In this document: positions 1 through 5,566 of the stretch, one piece after another | How the letters are laid out: each line of letters begins with the position of its first letter | Numbering within the stretch: the first letter of the stretch is position 1 | Assembly: GCA_021850745.1 (NCBI GenBank) | Contig: JAJZKX010000145.1 | Span: forward strand, 1 to 5,641 | Direction: 5' to 3' | Length of the DNA: 5,641 nt | Source: Thermoplasmata archaeon | Lineage (GTDB): Archaea > Thermoplasmatota > Thermoplasmata > Thermoplasmatales > Thermoplasmataceae | Notes under the pieces: model-generated | What the model saw: the letters and a program-made list of their open reading frames with translations, nothing else | Told to the model about the DNA's origin: nothing | Databases searched by the model: none | Position numbers and translations under genes: made by a program

Positions 1-128
1 GATGAGATCCATATTACCAGGATGGGGATGACAAAACTCAACAACATGAGTGGGTTTGATTCTATCCTGCCTGGAAAACCTTCTATCAATGAGAGAAGGG
101 TTGAGCCTATGTAAGTCCCGCTAACCAT
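1..128 (-). CDS. Integral membrane protein, N-terminal part only (cut by the left window edge)
   Basis: I do not recognise this protein. Its first 42 codons are open to the window edge, so the C-terminus is missing. The start is the ATG at 128-126, fixed because the codon just before it (131-129) is an in-frame TGA. A GGAG Shine-Dalgarno at 138-135 lies 6 nt upstream. The product begins MVSGTYIGSTLLSLIEGFPG. After a polar stretch (IESNP), residues 28-42 form the start of a hydrophobic segment (LMLLSFVIPILVIWI), so a membrane protein is likely. It follows the 188-residue gene directly, with tandem TGA stops between them and no other spacing, so it is almost certainly the third gene of the surface-protein operon and translationally coupled. 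The plus strand over the same bases is also open (1-114), but has no similar support. Membrane character is seen in the sequence; a role alongside the surface protein is inferred from position. Confidence 0.72.
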   Translation of the reverse strand, partial: MVSGTYIGSTLLSLIEGFPGRIESNPLMLLSFVIPILVIWIS

Positions 129-131
129 TCA

Positions 132-698
132 TCACTCCCGCATTGCATCTGCGAAATACAGTTTCATTATATCCATATAATTATAAATCCCCTCAAACTT
201 ATCAAGCATCTCATCGCCGGAGAACTGGACAGACTTTGCGAACCTGGCTGGCTCATAATAATTCAGGAAATATGTTACGATTCTTTTCAGTGCATTAAGC
301 CTCTCCTTCTCCATGTCACTGGTTGGGGTAATGCCATCCAGGGCTTCATGCATGGAAAAACCGTCAACAAGAGCTCCAGTACCAATAGAACCCTTCAGGT
401 CCTTGATCTCCCTGATTATGAAGTCCCTTTCACCTGAACTGGTTGATCTGGGCCGTGAAAAGTATCTGCAGTAATCATCCCTTGCAGCCTGATAGGTAAC
501 TGAGGCGGCTTTTTCCAGATGCTCTTCACCCAGCAACTTTCGAGCTTCAAGCATTGGTGGAATGTCACCAACAGTCTTGACCTCCACGACAGTCTCAACT
601 GTCTGTACATTTCTGCCAGTCTTGGATTTCTGTTTGGCCGGTTTGCTGCTTTTCTTAACAGTCTTAACTTTTTTCTTATCATTGGAGAATAGCCCCAT
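132..698 (-). CDS. Soluble helical protein with lysine-rich N-terminal tail, possibly DUF4129-like (188 aa)
   Basis: Function unknown. There is no signal peptide or membrane segment, so a cytoplasmic location is expected. Residues 8-27 form a strongly basic, disordered-looking tail with ten lysines; a Val/Thr-rich linker follows to about residue 44. Residues 47-188 look all-helical: an alanine-rich amphipathic stretch (EARKLLGEEHLEKAASVTYQ) leading to ARDDYCRYF, and a C-terminal helical pair containing NYYEPARF (146-153) and a hydrophobic end. Regularly spaced alanines followed by a Tyr-Glu-x-Ala-Arg-aromatic motif recall the DUF4129 domain, which in other prokaryotes is often the cytoplasmic end of envelope proteins near MoxR/DUF58/transglutaminase genes. 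That resemblance is by eye only. The ATG at 698 is supported by a strong Shine-Dalgarno. It is the second gene of the operon, 9 nt after the surface-protein stop, and ends in two consecutive TGA codons. An inner-face partner of the surface protein is a reasonable inference. Confidence 0.85.
   Translation of the reverse strand: MGLFSNDKKKVKTVKKSSKPAKQKSKTGRNVQTVETVVEVKTVGDIPPMLEARKLLGEEHLEKAASVTYQAARDDYCRYFSRPRSTSSGERDFIIREIKDLKGSIGTGALVDGFSMHEALDGITPTSDMEKERLNALKRIVTYFLNYYEPARFAKSVQFSGDEMLDKFEGIYNYMDIMKLYFADAMRE
135..138 (-). promoter_or_regulatory. Shine-Dalgarno GGAG for the truncated membrane-protein gene
   Basis: On the minus strand the last codons of the 188-residue gene read CGG GAG TGA TGA and are followed at once by ATG. 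The GGAG core ends 6 nt before that ATG, which is good spacing. The wider string GGGAGTGAT matches the archaeal consensus GGAGGTGAT at 7 of 9 positions. This site decides the start of the third gene of the operon and places its initiation signal inside the coding end of the second. Confidence 0.6.
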
Positions 699-702
699 TT
701 AT

Positions 703-709
703 TCACCTC
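703..709 (-). promoter_or_regulatory. Shine-Dalgarno GAGGTGA for the 188-aa gene, overlapping the upstream stop
   Basis: The minus strand reads CTCAGCTGAGGTGAATAA and then ATG. GAGGTGA is complementary to the conserved 3' end of archaeal 16S rRNA and ends 4 nt before the ATG; its GAGG core ends 7 nt before. It overlaps the TGA stop (710-708) of the surface-protein gene, so a ribosome ending there sits on the next initiation site. This supports co-transcription and translational coupling of the two genes. Confidence 0.8.
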
Positions 710-3497
710 AGCTGAGATTTACAGTCAGATAATTGGCATTAACACTTGCGACTGGCACAAGTTTGGAAGAGAAATAATATGAGAGACTAAAGTTATTTAC
801 CCCTCCTGGAACGATAGTGAAATAATTCGTGAACTCCAAAGAATTGCTGCCATTCATTGTTGGTGTGACAAAGGTACCATTGCTGGTAAGGGTGTAATTT
901 GCAGTAATGTTGATATCTCCATAATTAATTGATTCTAGATACTCCTTCTGTTGTCCCCCCATGAAAGTGAAATTGTAATAAACATAATTGTTAGAATCTG
1001 CTTCTTTACTTTTCTCTGACACATTGTGATCAGAAATGTTCAGATTTAGGGTCTGAACAGGAGATGTGTCAGTCAGGGTATGTGAAGTGGAATTTGCCAG
1101 ATTGCTTCCAAGGTAAATGGATGTAGAGACTGTTCCGGATTTTTCAGCAAAGTAATGAATGCCCGAACCTGACAGATCTAGACCATTTGATACTGGCCCA
1201 CTTACTGAAACTTTGAATTTTACTGGGCTTGAATAATTAAGAACCACGAGGTATGGTTCCAGTTTGATCGTTTTGAGAGAATTAGATGACAGATTCACCT
1301 TAGTGCTGTTTGGAACAAAGTACGGATTCGTATAGTTGAATATGTAACTTCCATCTGGAAGTGAATAGTTGAGTATTGTCAGGTTTAACCCGCTTTGATA
1401 ATATGATGTGTAATTTGCTGTAAGCAGATAATTGCTGGAATTCATACCAGACGCCGGTGGTGAGGCTCCTGTGTAGCTGTAAGGGTTCTGTAGTGTCATC
1501 TTCAGGGAGTGAAGAGGTTTTTCAGTCATATTATCTGTAAAAATGTGCCCCGAATCAGGTATAGAGGATGTATTTACACTGAATGGGACTCCATTGTAAT
1601 CCATTGCCTCTGGAAGCACTGTAAATATTCCACCGTAGAGCAGGGCTACAGTCACTTCTCCTGACGAATTTGTCACAGCCTTCATCAAATAATACTGGGA
1701 ATTGACATATATGAAAACAGCCACCTGCACACCTGAAATTGGTTTAGAGCCATTCATCATCTTAATAATGAACGAACTATGGTTGTAATTCGTTGTAGTC
1801 GGCGTCGGCAATGTGCTGTTCAATTCCCCCTGAATATCAGAAGAATTTGTATCTGGTAATCCAGAAGAACGGGACCATACAGAGGTTCCATTGCCTATTG
1901 AACTGACTGTTGTCAGGCTCTCATTTATACTGGCATTTCCGGGAGAGATGCTGACCGTTCTATTAACGTAACCTGGTTTAGACAGATGTATTGAGTAACC
2001 TCCGGATGTAAGGTTAAGGCTGATGTTTCCATTGCCACCGGTATAATTTGAGTAAATGGAGGGGCCATTGGTCCCGGATGTTACATTAACATTAACGCCA
2101 GATAATCCACTTCCATTTAGCCCCGTAGTGTGTAAGTGAATGTTTTCTATTCCAGATGAGCTGGGGACAAGATTCAGGTTTTTCAGTAAAGATCCACCCT
2201 GAAGGTTTCCCGACAAATTGAAAGGCTTTGATAGTTTGGATATGATGCTGAAATTGTACTGGCCAGGGAATGACATATTGAATGAATACTGGCCATTTGC
2301 GTTTGTTGTAATATTTTTAACGAAATAAGTGCCGTTTACACTGGTGAGAACTTCGAAGCTTTGCGATGCCGCAACTCCTGAAGTTCCATTCAGCTTCATC
2401 AGACCTGTGATTGTTGTTTCCAGTTGAACAGCATAATTAGGGTGCGATGCATTATTATCAATATAGGAAGAGAAGTATGGTGAGAGTTGCTGAGGTACCG
2501 TATAGGAAGGCTGCTGGGGTGAATTTTTAAATGGATTCTCAGATGCAAGGGTGAAGTTGTAGTATGTCGGGCTTGACCGCACCGCCACATATGCAGATTG
2601 GCTTTGATATCCTTTAGAAGTGGCCCGGATCTGATTATTTCCGAAGTCAGCAGCCACTGAATATTCTCCGGAACTTAAGGTGGCATACTGAGTGGTGGTA
2701 ACAGAATACACTGAATAATTGGTTATTCTATTGCCAAGCATATTCATGGCATCTCCTTTTATGAATGCCCCTGTCTGATTGTTTGAAATGAGGTTAACCT
2801 TCAAACCTGAAATAGCTGAATCAGTCACATTTACGTAACCAGGAACTGTCACGTTCGAAAATCCCCGCTTTGAGGCAGATATACTGAAATTCCCTGGCAC
2901 TGCATCCAGTGAGAATTGCCCTGATGACGATGAATTGGTTTTATACCCGCCCCATGGGTCTGAAAACGTTAAACCAACATCACTTACGGATGTGCCGTTA
3001 TAAATGGTTGAACCACTAATTTCGTACTTCGGAGATGGGTTAAAACTTAGATTATTCCAAACTGTCGCATTTATGGGAAGATAATTCTGAGTGTAAAGAA
3101 CATTATATTGAAACATTTCGAAGGCGAATTTGCCATATCCGCTTTGAAGAAACCCTATCTGATAGAATCCACTGCCGTTTGTTCTGACAGCTGTCATTAC
3201 AGAAAGCACTGCAGAATAAAGCACCATATTCCCGAGGGGTTTTCCATCGGAGGAGTTTCTAGCGTAACCCTGCATTATTACAGTTGAGTTCCCGTAATCC
3301 TTGAATGTGGTATTCTTTCCTCCAAGACCATATTTATTGAGACCCTGATATTTATATATTTGAGGAGGCTCAAAATTCTTGGGAGGACTTATTGTTATCT
3401 GTGCCGGTGAGGCAGGGTAATCAACATGAAAGAATACGAATACTCCGGATATAAGAACCATCCCAACTACAAGGAGGGCTATTGATTTTGGTGACAA
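708..3497 (-). CDS. Large N-glycosylated surface protein, N-terminal membrane anchor, repeated beta-sandwich domains (929 aa)
   Basis: A secreted or surface-exposed envelope protein. Residues 1-4 (MSPK) are followed by a hydrophobic helix (about 5-24), acting as signal anchor or signal peptide; a cut near SPA-Q (30-33) is possible. There is no second membrane segment, so the rest should face outward. By hand I count about 55 Asn-x-Ser/Thr sequons and no cysteine. Modules of the carboxypeptidase regulatory-like/Ig-like beta-sandwich kind recur, marked by 'G.v...G.p..g......T...G.Y......G.Y...' patterns: about 73-130, 158-225, 244-306, 360-430, 452-518 and 576-645. Clear landmarks are NANGQYSFNMSFPGQYNFS (398-416) and LTSGGYSIHLSKPGYVNRT (496-514). 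A Pro/Gln-rich linker lies at 320-342. Residues 690-929 are more divergent beta-rich sequence. The start is TTG at 3497: an in-frame TAA lies seven codons upstream, the next Met (13) would cut the hydrophobic helix, and no Shine-Dalgarno precedes it. A TATA-like box lies about 27 nt upstream. Adhesion, envelope-coat or sensor roles are all possible; no enzyme motif is visible. Confidence 0.9.
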   Translation of the reverse strand: MSPKSIALLVVGMVLISGVFVFFHVDYPASPAQITISPPKNFEPPQIYKYQGLNKYGLGGKNTTFKDYGNSTVIMQGYARNSSDGKPLGNMVLYSAVLSVMTAVRTNGSGFYQIGFLQSGYGKFAFEMFQYNVLYTQNYLPINATVWNNLSFNPSPKYEISGSTIYNGTSVSDVGLTFSDPWGGYKTNSSSSGQFSLDAVPGNFSISASKRGFSNVTVPGYVNVTDSAISGLKVNLISNNQTGAFIKGDAMNMLGNRITNYSVYSVTTTQYATLSSGEYSVAADFGNNQIRATSKGYQSQSAYVAVRSSPTYYNFTLASENPFKNSPQQPSYTVPQQLSPYFSSYIDNNASHPNYAVQLETTITGLMKLNGTSGVAASQSFEVLTSVNGTYFVKNITTNANGQYSFNMSFPGQYNFSIISKLSKPFNLSGNLQGGSLLKNLNLVPSSSGIENIHLHTTGLNGSGLSGVNVNVTSGTNGPSIYSNYTGGNGNISLNLTSGGYSIHLSKPGYVNRTVSISPGNASINESLTTVSSIGNGTSVWSRSSGLPDTNSSDIQGELNSTLPTPTTTNYNHSSFIIKMMNGSKPISGVQVAVFIYVNSQYYLMKAVTNSSGEVTVALLYGGIFTVLPEAMDYNGVPFSVNTSSIPDSGHIFTDNMTEKPLHSLKMTLQNPYSYTGASPPASGMNSSNYLLTANYTSYYQSGLNLTILNYSLPDGSYIFNYTNPYFVPNSTKVNLSSNSLKTIKLEPYLVVLNYSSPVKFKVSVSGPVSNGLDLSGSGIHYFAEKSGTVSTSIYLGSNLANSTSHTLTDTSPVQTLNLNISDHNVSEKSKEADSNNYVYYNFTFMGGQQKEYLESINYGDINITANYTLTSNGTFVTPTMNGSNSLEFTNYFTIVPGGVNNFSLSYYFSSKLVPVASVNANYLTVNLS

Positions 3498-3519
3498 ACA
3501 GTATTAGAGACAAGCCATG

Positions 3520-3528
3520 TATTAAAAG
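3520..3528 (-). promoter_or_regulatory. TATA-like box of the surface-protein operon
   Basis: The minus strand reads ACAAAACTTTTAATACATGG here. The box CTTTTAATA is centred 27 nt upstream of the TTG start at 3497, which would put the transcription start at or next to the first codon, making a leaderless mRNA. The A-rich bases just before it (ACAAAA) could serve as the BRE. No Shine-Dalgarno lies between box and start. Placement by spacing and composition only. Confidence 0.55.
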
Positions 3529-3544
3529 TTTTGTACAGTCTTAA

Positions 3545-3566
3545 TTTTCATGAAGATCAATGAAAA
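3545..3566. repeat. 7-bp inverted repeat between arcS and the surface-protein operon
   Basis: The arms TTTTCAT (3545-3551) and ATGAAAA (3560-3566) pair perfectly around an 8-nt loop. It lies about 30 nt past the arcS stop and about 17 nt upstream of the operon TATA box. On the minus strand a T5 run (3567-3563) opens the upstream arm just after GCGC. It could be part of the arcS transcription end or a binding site for a regulator of the surface-protein promoter; the sequence does not decide. The arms are AT-rich, so a strong RNA hairpin is unlikely. The rest of the 98-nt gap shows nothing else. Confidence 0.35.
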
Positions 3567-3595
3567 AGCGCTTCTATGTGGGGTCAGGACAATAC

Positions 3596-5149
3596 TCAAT
3601 TTCTAACCTTGACTGCTACACCTTTCCTGAGAGACTTCATTGCATCCACCGGCATTTTTGCTGTACCCACTCCCCGTATTTCGCCAGAATGATGGAGCAC
3701 TACTTCGTCTCCCGGCTTAATATCTGAAGATGCGCCCTTTATGCCAACAGCATAGATACTGGCTGTAGGCTTGAAATCGTCTATTTCCACCATGAATCTG
3801 GAATTGGTTATGAACCAGTTTGCAGCATTTTTTGTAATGGAAAAAAGTCCCCTCTCTTCATGAAAAACTAAAGCTGGTTTTCCATCATACACCAGCATAT
3901 CGCGGTCATAGTTTTTTATTATTTTTGACTTTGAAACATAGGGCACAATCCAATCGCCAAACTGATAGCTGGCGATAGAGATGAATTCCTCCATCCTTGG
4001 GTTTCTTTTAATCTGTTTTTCTTCTCTGATTTCCCCATCAATGCATTCAAGCAGTGCAGAGAATTCACCTTCTCCGGAGTGCTTATCCCAGAATAAAACT
4101 TCAGAACCGGTTGGCAGGTAATCCCCTATAAAAGCAAGTGATTCATCAATAAATGCTATGACCTTACGGTATTTGTTCCTGGAAAAATATTGATCCAGCA
4201 TTGAGTTGATCATCCTCTGCTCTTCAAGATACCAGCTCCCTGTAACAGGAATATCGTAGAATGAGGGGGGATATGTTCTTTCTAGGTCTCTTGGAACCAG
4301 TCCAACGGGAGATGTTACAATTATTTCATGAAGTCTTCTACGTCTGTTTCCCAGTGCCTTAAAAAGTCTCTGATGTGTCTTGGATGAGGAATAGGGCTTT
4401 CTTGCTGTGCATGGGATTAACAGTGCAATGAGTTCCTCATTTTCATGTTTGTACTTTTCAGAGATGTATGCTCTGTACCTTTTCAGGTCAGGCCTGTTCA
4501 ATGATTCAAGGCTTCCTGCGATGATACTGGAGGTGTATCTTGGAAATCCTGATTCAATCTCATCATACATAACCTCATCTGAATGCCTGAGTATCTCAAT
4601 CGCTTTAGAACTGACAGTTGCCCTTTCTACAAGCTCCCTTAGAGTCCCGGCCTCAATTGCTAGGCCACAATAATTGGCGACCTGAGAAACGTACTCTGAG
4701 TTTGATAAGGCATTGTCCTCTCCGTTTCTTATCCTTCCAAATGGGGTATACCTGACACCTTCACTTCCTTCCAGAACTGACTGGGTATTGTCGAAAAATG
4801 ATATGCCGAGATAAACAAGAACCGGAATAATGTAAGGATCACTGAAACCCTGGGCGTATAATAGTCTGGAATAACCATACTTCTTTCTGATCTCTTTAAG
4901 CATTCGAATAAGTTTCCGCGGCCTCTGAACAATTGAATTTATATCCGGTATAAGGAGAATATCTTCTCCCAGTTCCATGTAATGATCTTTGGAGGAGACG
5001 AAATTCCAAGGGACATTGTAGTTTCTTAATAATCTGCCGAATATCGTATCAAAATCTTCTGAATTTGGATCTAGCACAGCAGGGTAATGGATTCGTTTTT
5101 CCAGAACTCCTGATCTTCCACAGGCAAAAAAGGATCTGTCTTCGAACAA
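3596..5149 (-). CDS. arcS: Archaeosine synthase ArcS (TgtA2 type), 517 aa
   Basis: ArcS acts on tRNA after the TGT enzyme TgtA has placed preQ0 at position 15 in the D-loop. In the current view of the family it attaches lysine to the nitrile of preQ0, and the radical-SAM partner RaSEA then splits the adduct to archaeosine. Residues 1-240 are the TGT-like domain, with the family blocks VYLGISFFDN (112-121) and SLESLNRPDLKRYRAYI (213-229). The ArcS signature PC-x3-KPY-x2-S-x2-H is intact: Pro246, Cys247, Lys251-Pro-Tyr253, Ser256, His259. A second conserved block follows: TSPVGLVPRDLE (279-290), FYDIPVTGSW (297-306). Residues about 440-517 are a C-terminal PUA RNA-binding domain, with IKPGDEVVL at 477-485. 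Length is in the usual range for full-length ArcS. The TTG start is preferred because an in-frame TGA lies three codons upstream, MFE is a typical N-terminus of the family, and the next Met is residue 58. No Shine-Dalgarno is seen. The gene appears monocistronic. Confidence 0.95.
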   Translation of the reverse strand: MFEDRSFFACGRSGVLEKRIHYPAVLDPNSEDFDTIFGRLLRNYNVPWNFVSSKDHYMELGEDILLIPDINSIVQRPRKLIRMLKEIRKKYGYSRLLYAQGFSDPYIIPVLVYLGISFFDNTQSVLEGSEGVRYTPFGRIRNGEDNALSNSEYVSQVANYCGLAIEAGTLRELVERATVSSKAIEILRHSDEVMYDEIESGFPRYTSSIIAGSLESLNRPDLKRYRAYISEKYKHENEELIALLIPCTARKPYSSSKTHQRLFKALGNRRRRLHEIIVTSPVGLVPRDLERTYPPSFYDIPVTGSWYLEEQRMINSMLDQYFSRNKYRKVIAFIDESLAFIGDYLPTGSEVLFWDKHSGEGEFSALLECIDGEIREEKQIKRNPRMEEFISIASYQFGDWIVPYVSKSKIIKNYDRDMLVYDGKPALVFHEERGLFSITKNAANWFITNSRFMVEIDDFKPTASIYAVGIKGASSDIKPGDEVVLHHSGEIRGVGTAKMPVDAMKSLRKGVAVKVRN

Positions 5150-5173
5150 TGTATTTCAGGATGCGAACTTTGC

Positions 5174-5182
5174 TTATCATAA
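5174..5182 (-). promoter_or_regulatory. Possible proximal TATA-like box for arcS
   Basis: The minus strand reads AAAATTATGATAAGCA. The box TTATGATAA is centred about 29 nt upstream of the TTG start, which would give a transcript with essentially no leader. It departs from the best archaeal TATA consensus. A better box exists at 5306-5299 but would give a leader of roughly 125 nt. Which one drives arcS cannot be settled from sequence. Confidence 0.35.
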
Positions 5183-5199
5183 TTTTGAATTGGATGAGA

Positions 5200-5213
5200 A
5201 AAATTTTCTGAGA
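5200..5213. repeat. 14-nt direct repeat, copy 1 (AAAATTTTCTGAGA)
   Basis: This string recurs exactly at 5612-5625 in the same orientation, 412 nt away. The two copies flank the whole AT-rich intergenic block and the doubtful 66-codon ORF. No matching terminal inverted repeats are visible just inside the copies, so an insertion-sequence footprint is not established. The bases are low in complexity, so chance is possible. Confidence 0.3.
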
Positions 5214-5240
5214 TAATGGCTTATTAGGATGTTTGGAAAA

Positions 5241-5259
5241 GTGATTGGGAATGAATCAC
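5241..5259. repeat. 6-bp inverted repeat GTGATT/AATCAC
   Basis: The arms GTGATT (5241-5246) and AATCAC (5254-5259) pair perfectly around a 7-nt loop. Read on the minus strand the hairpin is followed by TTTT. It would lie in the arcS leader if the distal TATA box is used. Its role is unknown; it may be a weak terminator, a regulatory hairpin or chance. Confidence 0.25.
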
Positions 5260-5273
5260 CCTCCCTTATTTGT

Positions 5274-5287
5274 TCCCATCAATGGGA
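5274..5287. promoter_or_regulatory. Perfect 6-bp dyad TCCCAT-CA-ATGGGA, candidate operator
   Basis: The arms TCCCAT (5274-5279) and ATGGGA (5282-5287) are perfect inverted repeats with a 2-nt spacer, too tight for a stable RNA hairpin and more like a dimeric-regulator site. It lies 12 to 25 nt on the downstream side of the TATA-like box as read on the minus strand, so it overlaps the predicted minus-strand transcription start. Read on the plus strand it lies just upstream of that box. Either position suits a repressor or activator; none is identified. Confidence 0.35.
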
Positions 5288-5298
5288 TAGCATTTTGG

Positions 5299-5306
5299 TT
5301 TTATAA
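5299..5306. promoter_or_regulatory. TATA-like box TTTTATAA, usable on either strand
   Basis: TTTTATAA on the plus strand reads TTATAAAA on the minus strand; both resemble archaeal TATA boxes. On the plus strand, transcription would start near 5330, about 36 nt before the ATG of the doubtful ORF at 5366. On the minus strand it would start near 5277, giving arcS a leader of about 125 nt. It is the best TATA match in the intergenic block, but AT-richness makes chance matches likely. Confidence 0.35.
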
Positions 5307-5336
5307 CAAGATATCATCTTTGCCATAAGTATCAAT

Positions 5337-5348
5337 CTGAAACTTCAG
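5337..5348. repeat. 5-bp dyad CTGAA-AC-TTCAG
   Basis: A perfect inverted repeat with a 2-nt spacer, located just downstream of the predicted plus-strand transcription start and 18 nt before the ATG at 5366. It could be an operator for a plus-strand transcript. It is short enough to occur by chance. Confidence 0.2.
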
Positions 5349-5365
5349 TGATTTGAGAGAAATTA

Positions 5366-5566
5366 ATGACAGATTTCATCACGTCTTATGATAAGCCACA
5401 ATCAGGAATATCACATCCAGTGAAATATGGCAATTATCCTATTCTCTTTCTGTTAATAATTTTCGATGGCCTTCTGGCAATTAATGAAATGCGATATGCC
5501 AACTATACCATTATACAATTCATCACTTTAAATGACTGTACAGACCATATAGTTTATTATCAATAA
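5366..5566 (+). CDS. Doubtful small ORF (66 aa), hypothetical or remnant
   Basis: I do not recognise this ORF and am not sure it is a gene. It is the only long ORF in an otherwise empty AT-rich stretch, so it is not the shadow of another gene. The product begins MTDFITSYDKPQSGISHPVK, has one hydrophobic stretch at about 24-39 (YPILFLLIIFDGLLAI), and ends with an aromatic-rich polar tail. For it: a TATA-like box 60 nt upstream and an ATG start with a weak purine stretch (GAGAG, 6 nt spacing). Against it: base composition like the surrounding noncoding DNA (about 30% GC against about 42% in a sampled arcS block), short length, and no family match by eye. It could be a single-pass membrane peptide or the decayed N-terminus of a transposase. 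Confidence 0.25.
   Translation: MTDFITSYDKPQSGISHPVKYGNYPILFLLIIFDGLLAINEMRYANYTIIQFITLNDCTDHIVYYQ

Noticed and set aside
1..114. Plus-strand frame open from the left edge to TAA at 112-114 (37 codons, ending in INERRVEPM)
   Set aside because: The minus strand over the same bases has an ATG with a Shine-Dalgarno, immediate operon continuity and a clear hydrophobic segment. The plus-strand frame has only openness, and its product has no recognisable feature. It remains possible as a convergent gene end, but less likely.
708..3497. Surface protein as an archaellin/pilin-type precursor
   Set aside because: The N-terminus has Lys4 directly before the hydrophobic stretch but no Gly/Ala cleavage residue of class III signal peptides, and the protein is far too long for a pilin.
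4407..4673. Plus-strand 88-codon ORF inside arcS
   Set aside because: It lies wholly antisense to the conserved ArcS coding sequence, with no promoter or protein features of its own.
5251..5270. Plus-strand AATCACCCTCCC resembles the 3' end of 16S rRNA; the minus strand reads like a strong Shine-Dalgarno (GGGAGGGTGATT)
   Set aside because: No start codon lies at proper spacing on the minus strand. The GTG inside it opens only an 11-codon frame, and nothing else of rRNA is nearby. Treated as chance.
5160..5360. Scattered CTGA and TGATGA-like strings suggesting a C/D box guide RNA
   Set aside because: No set of C, D', C' and D boxes in correct order and spacing was found on either strand.
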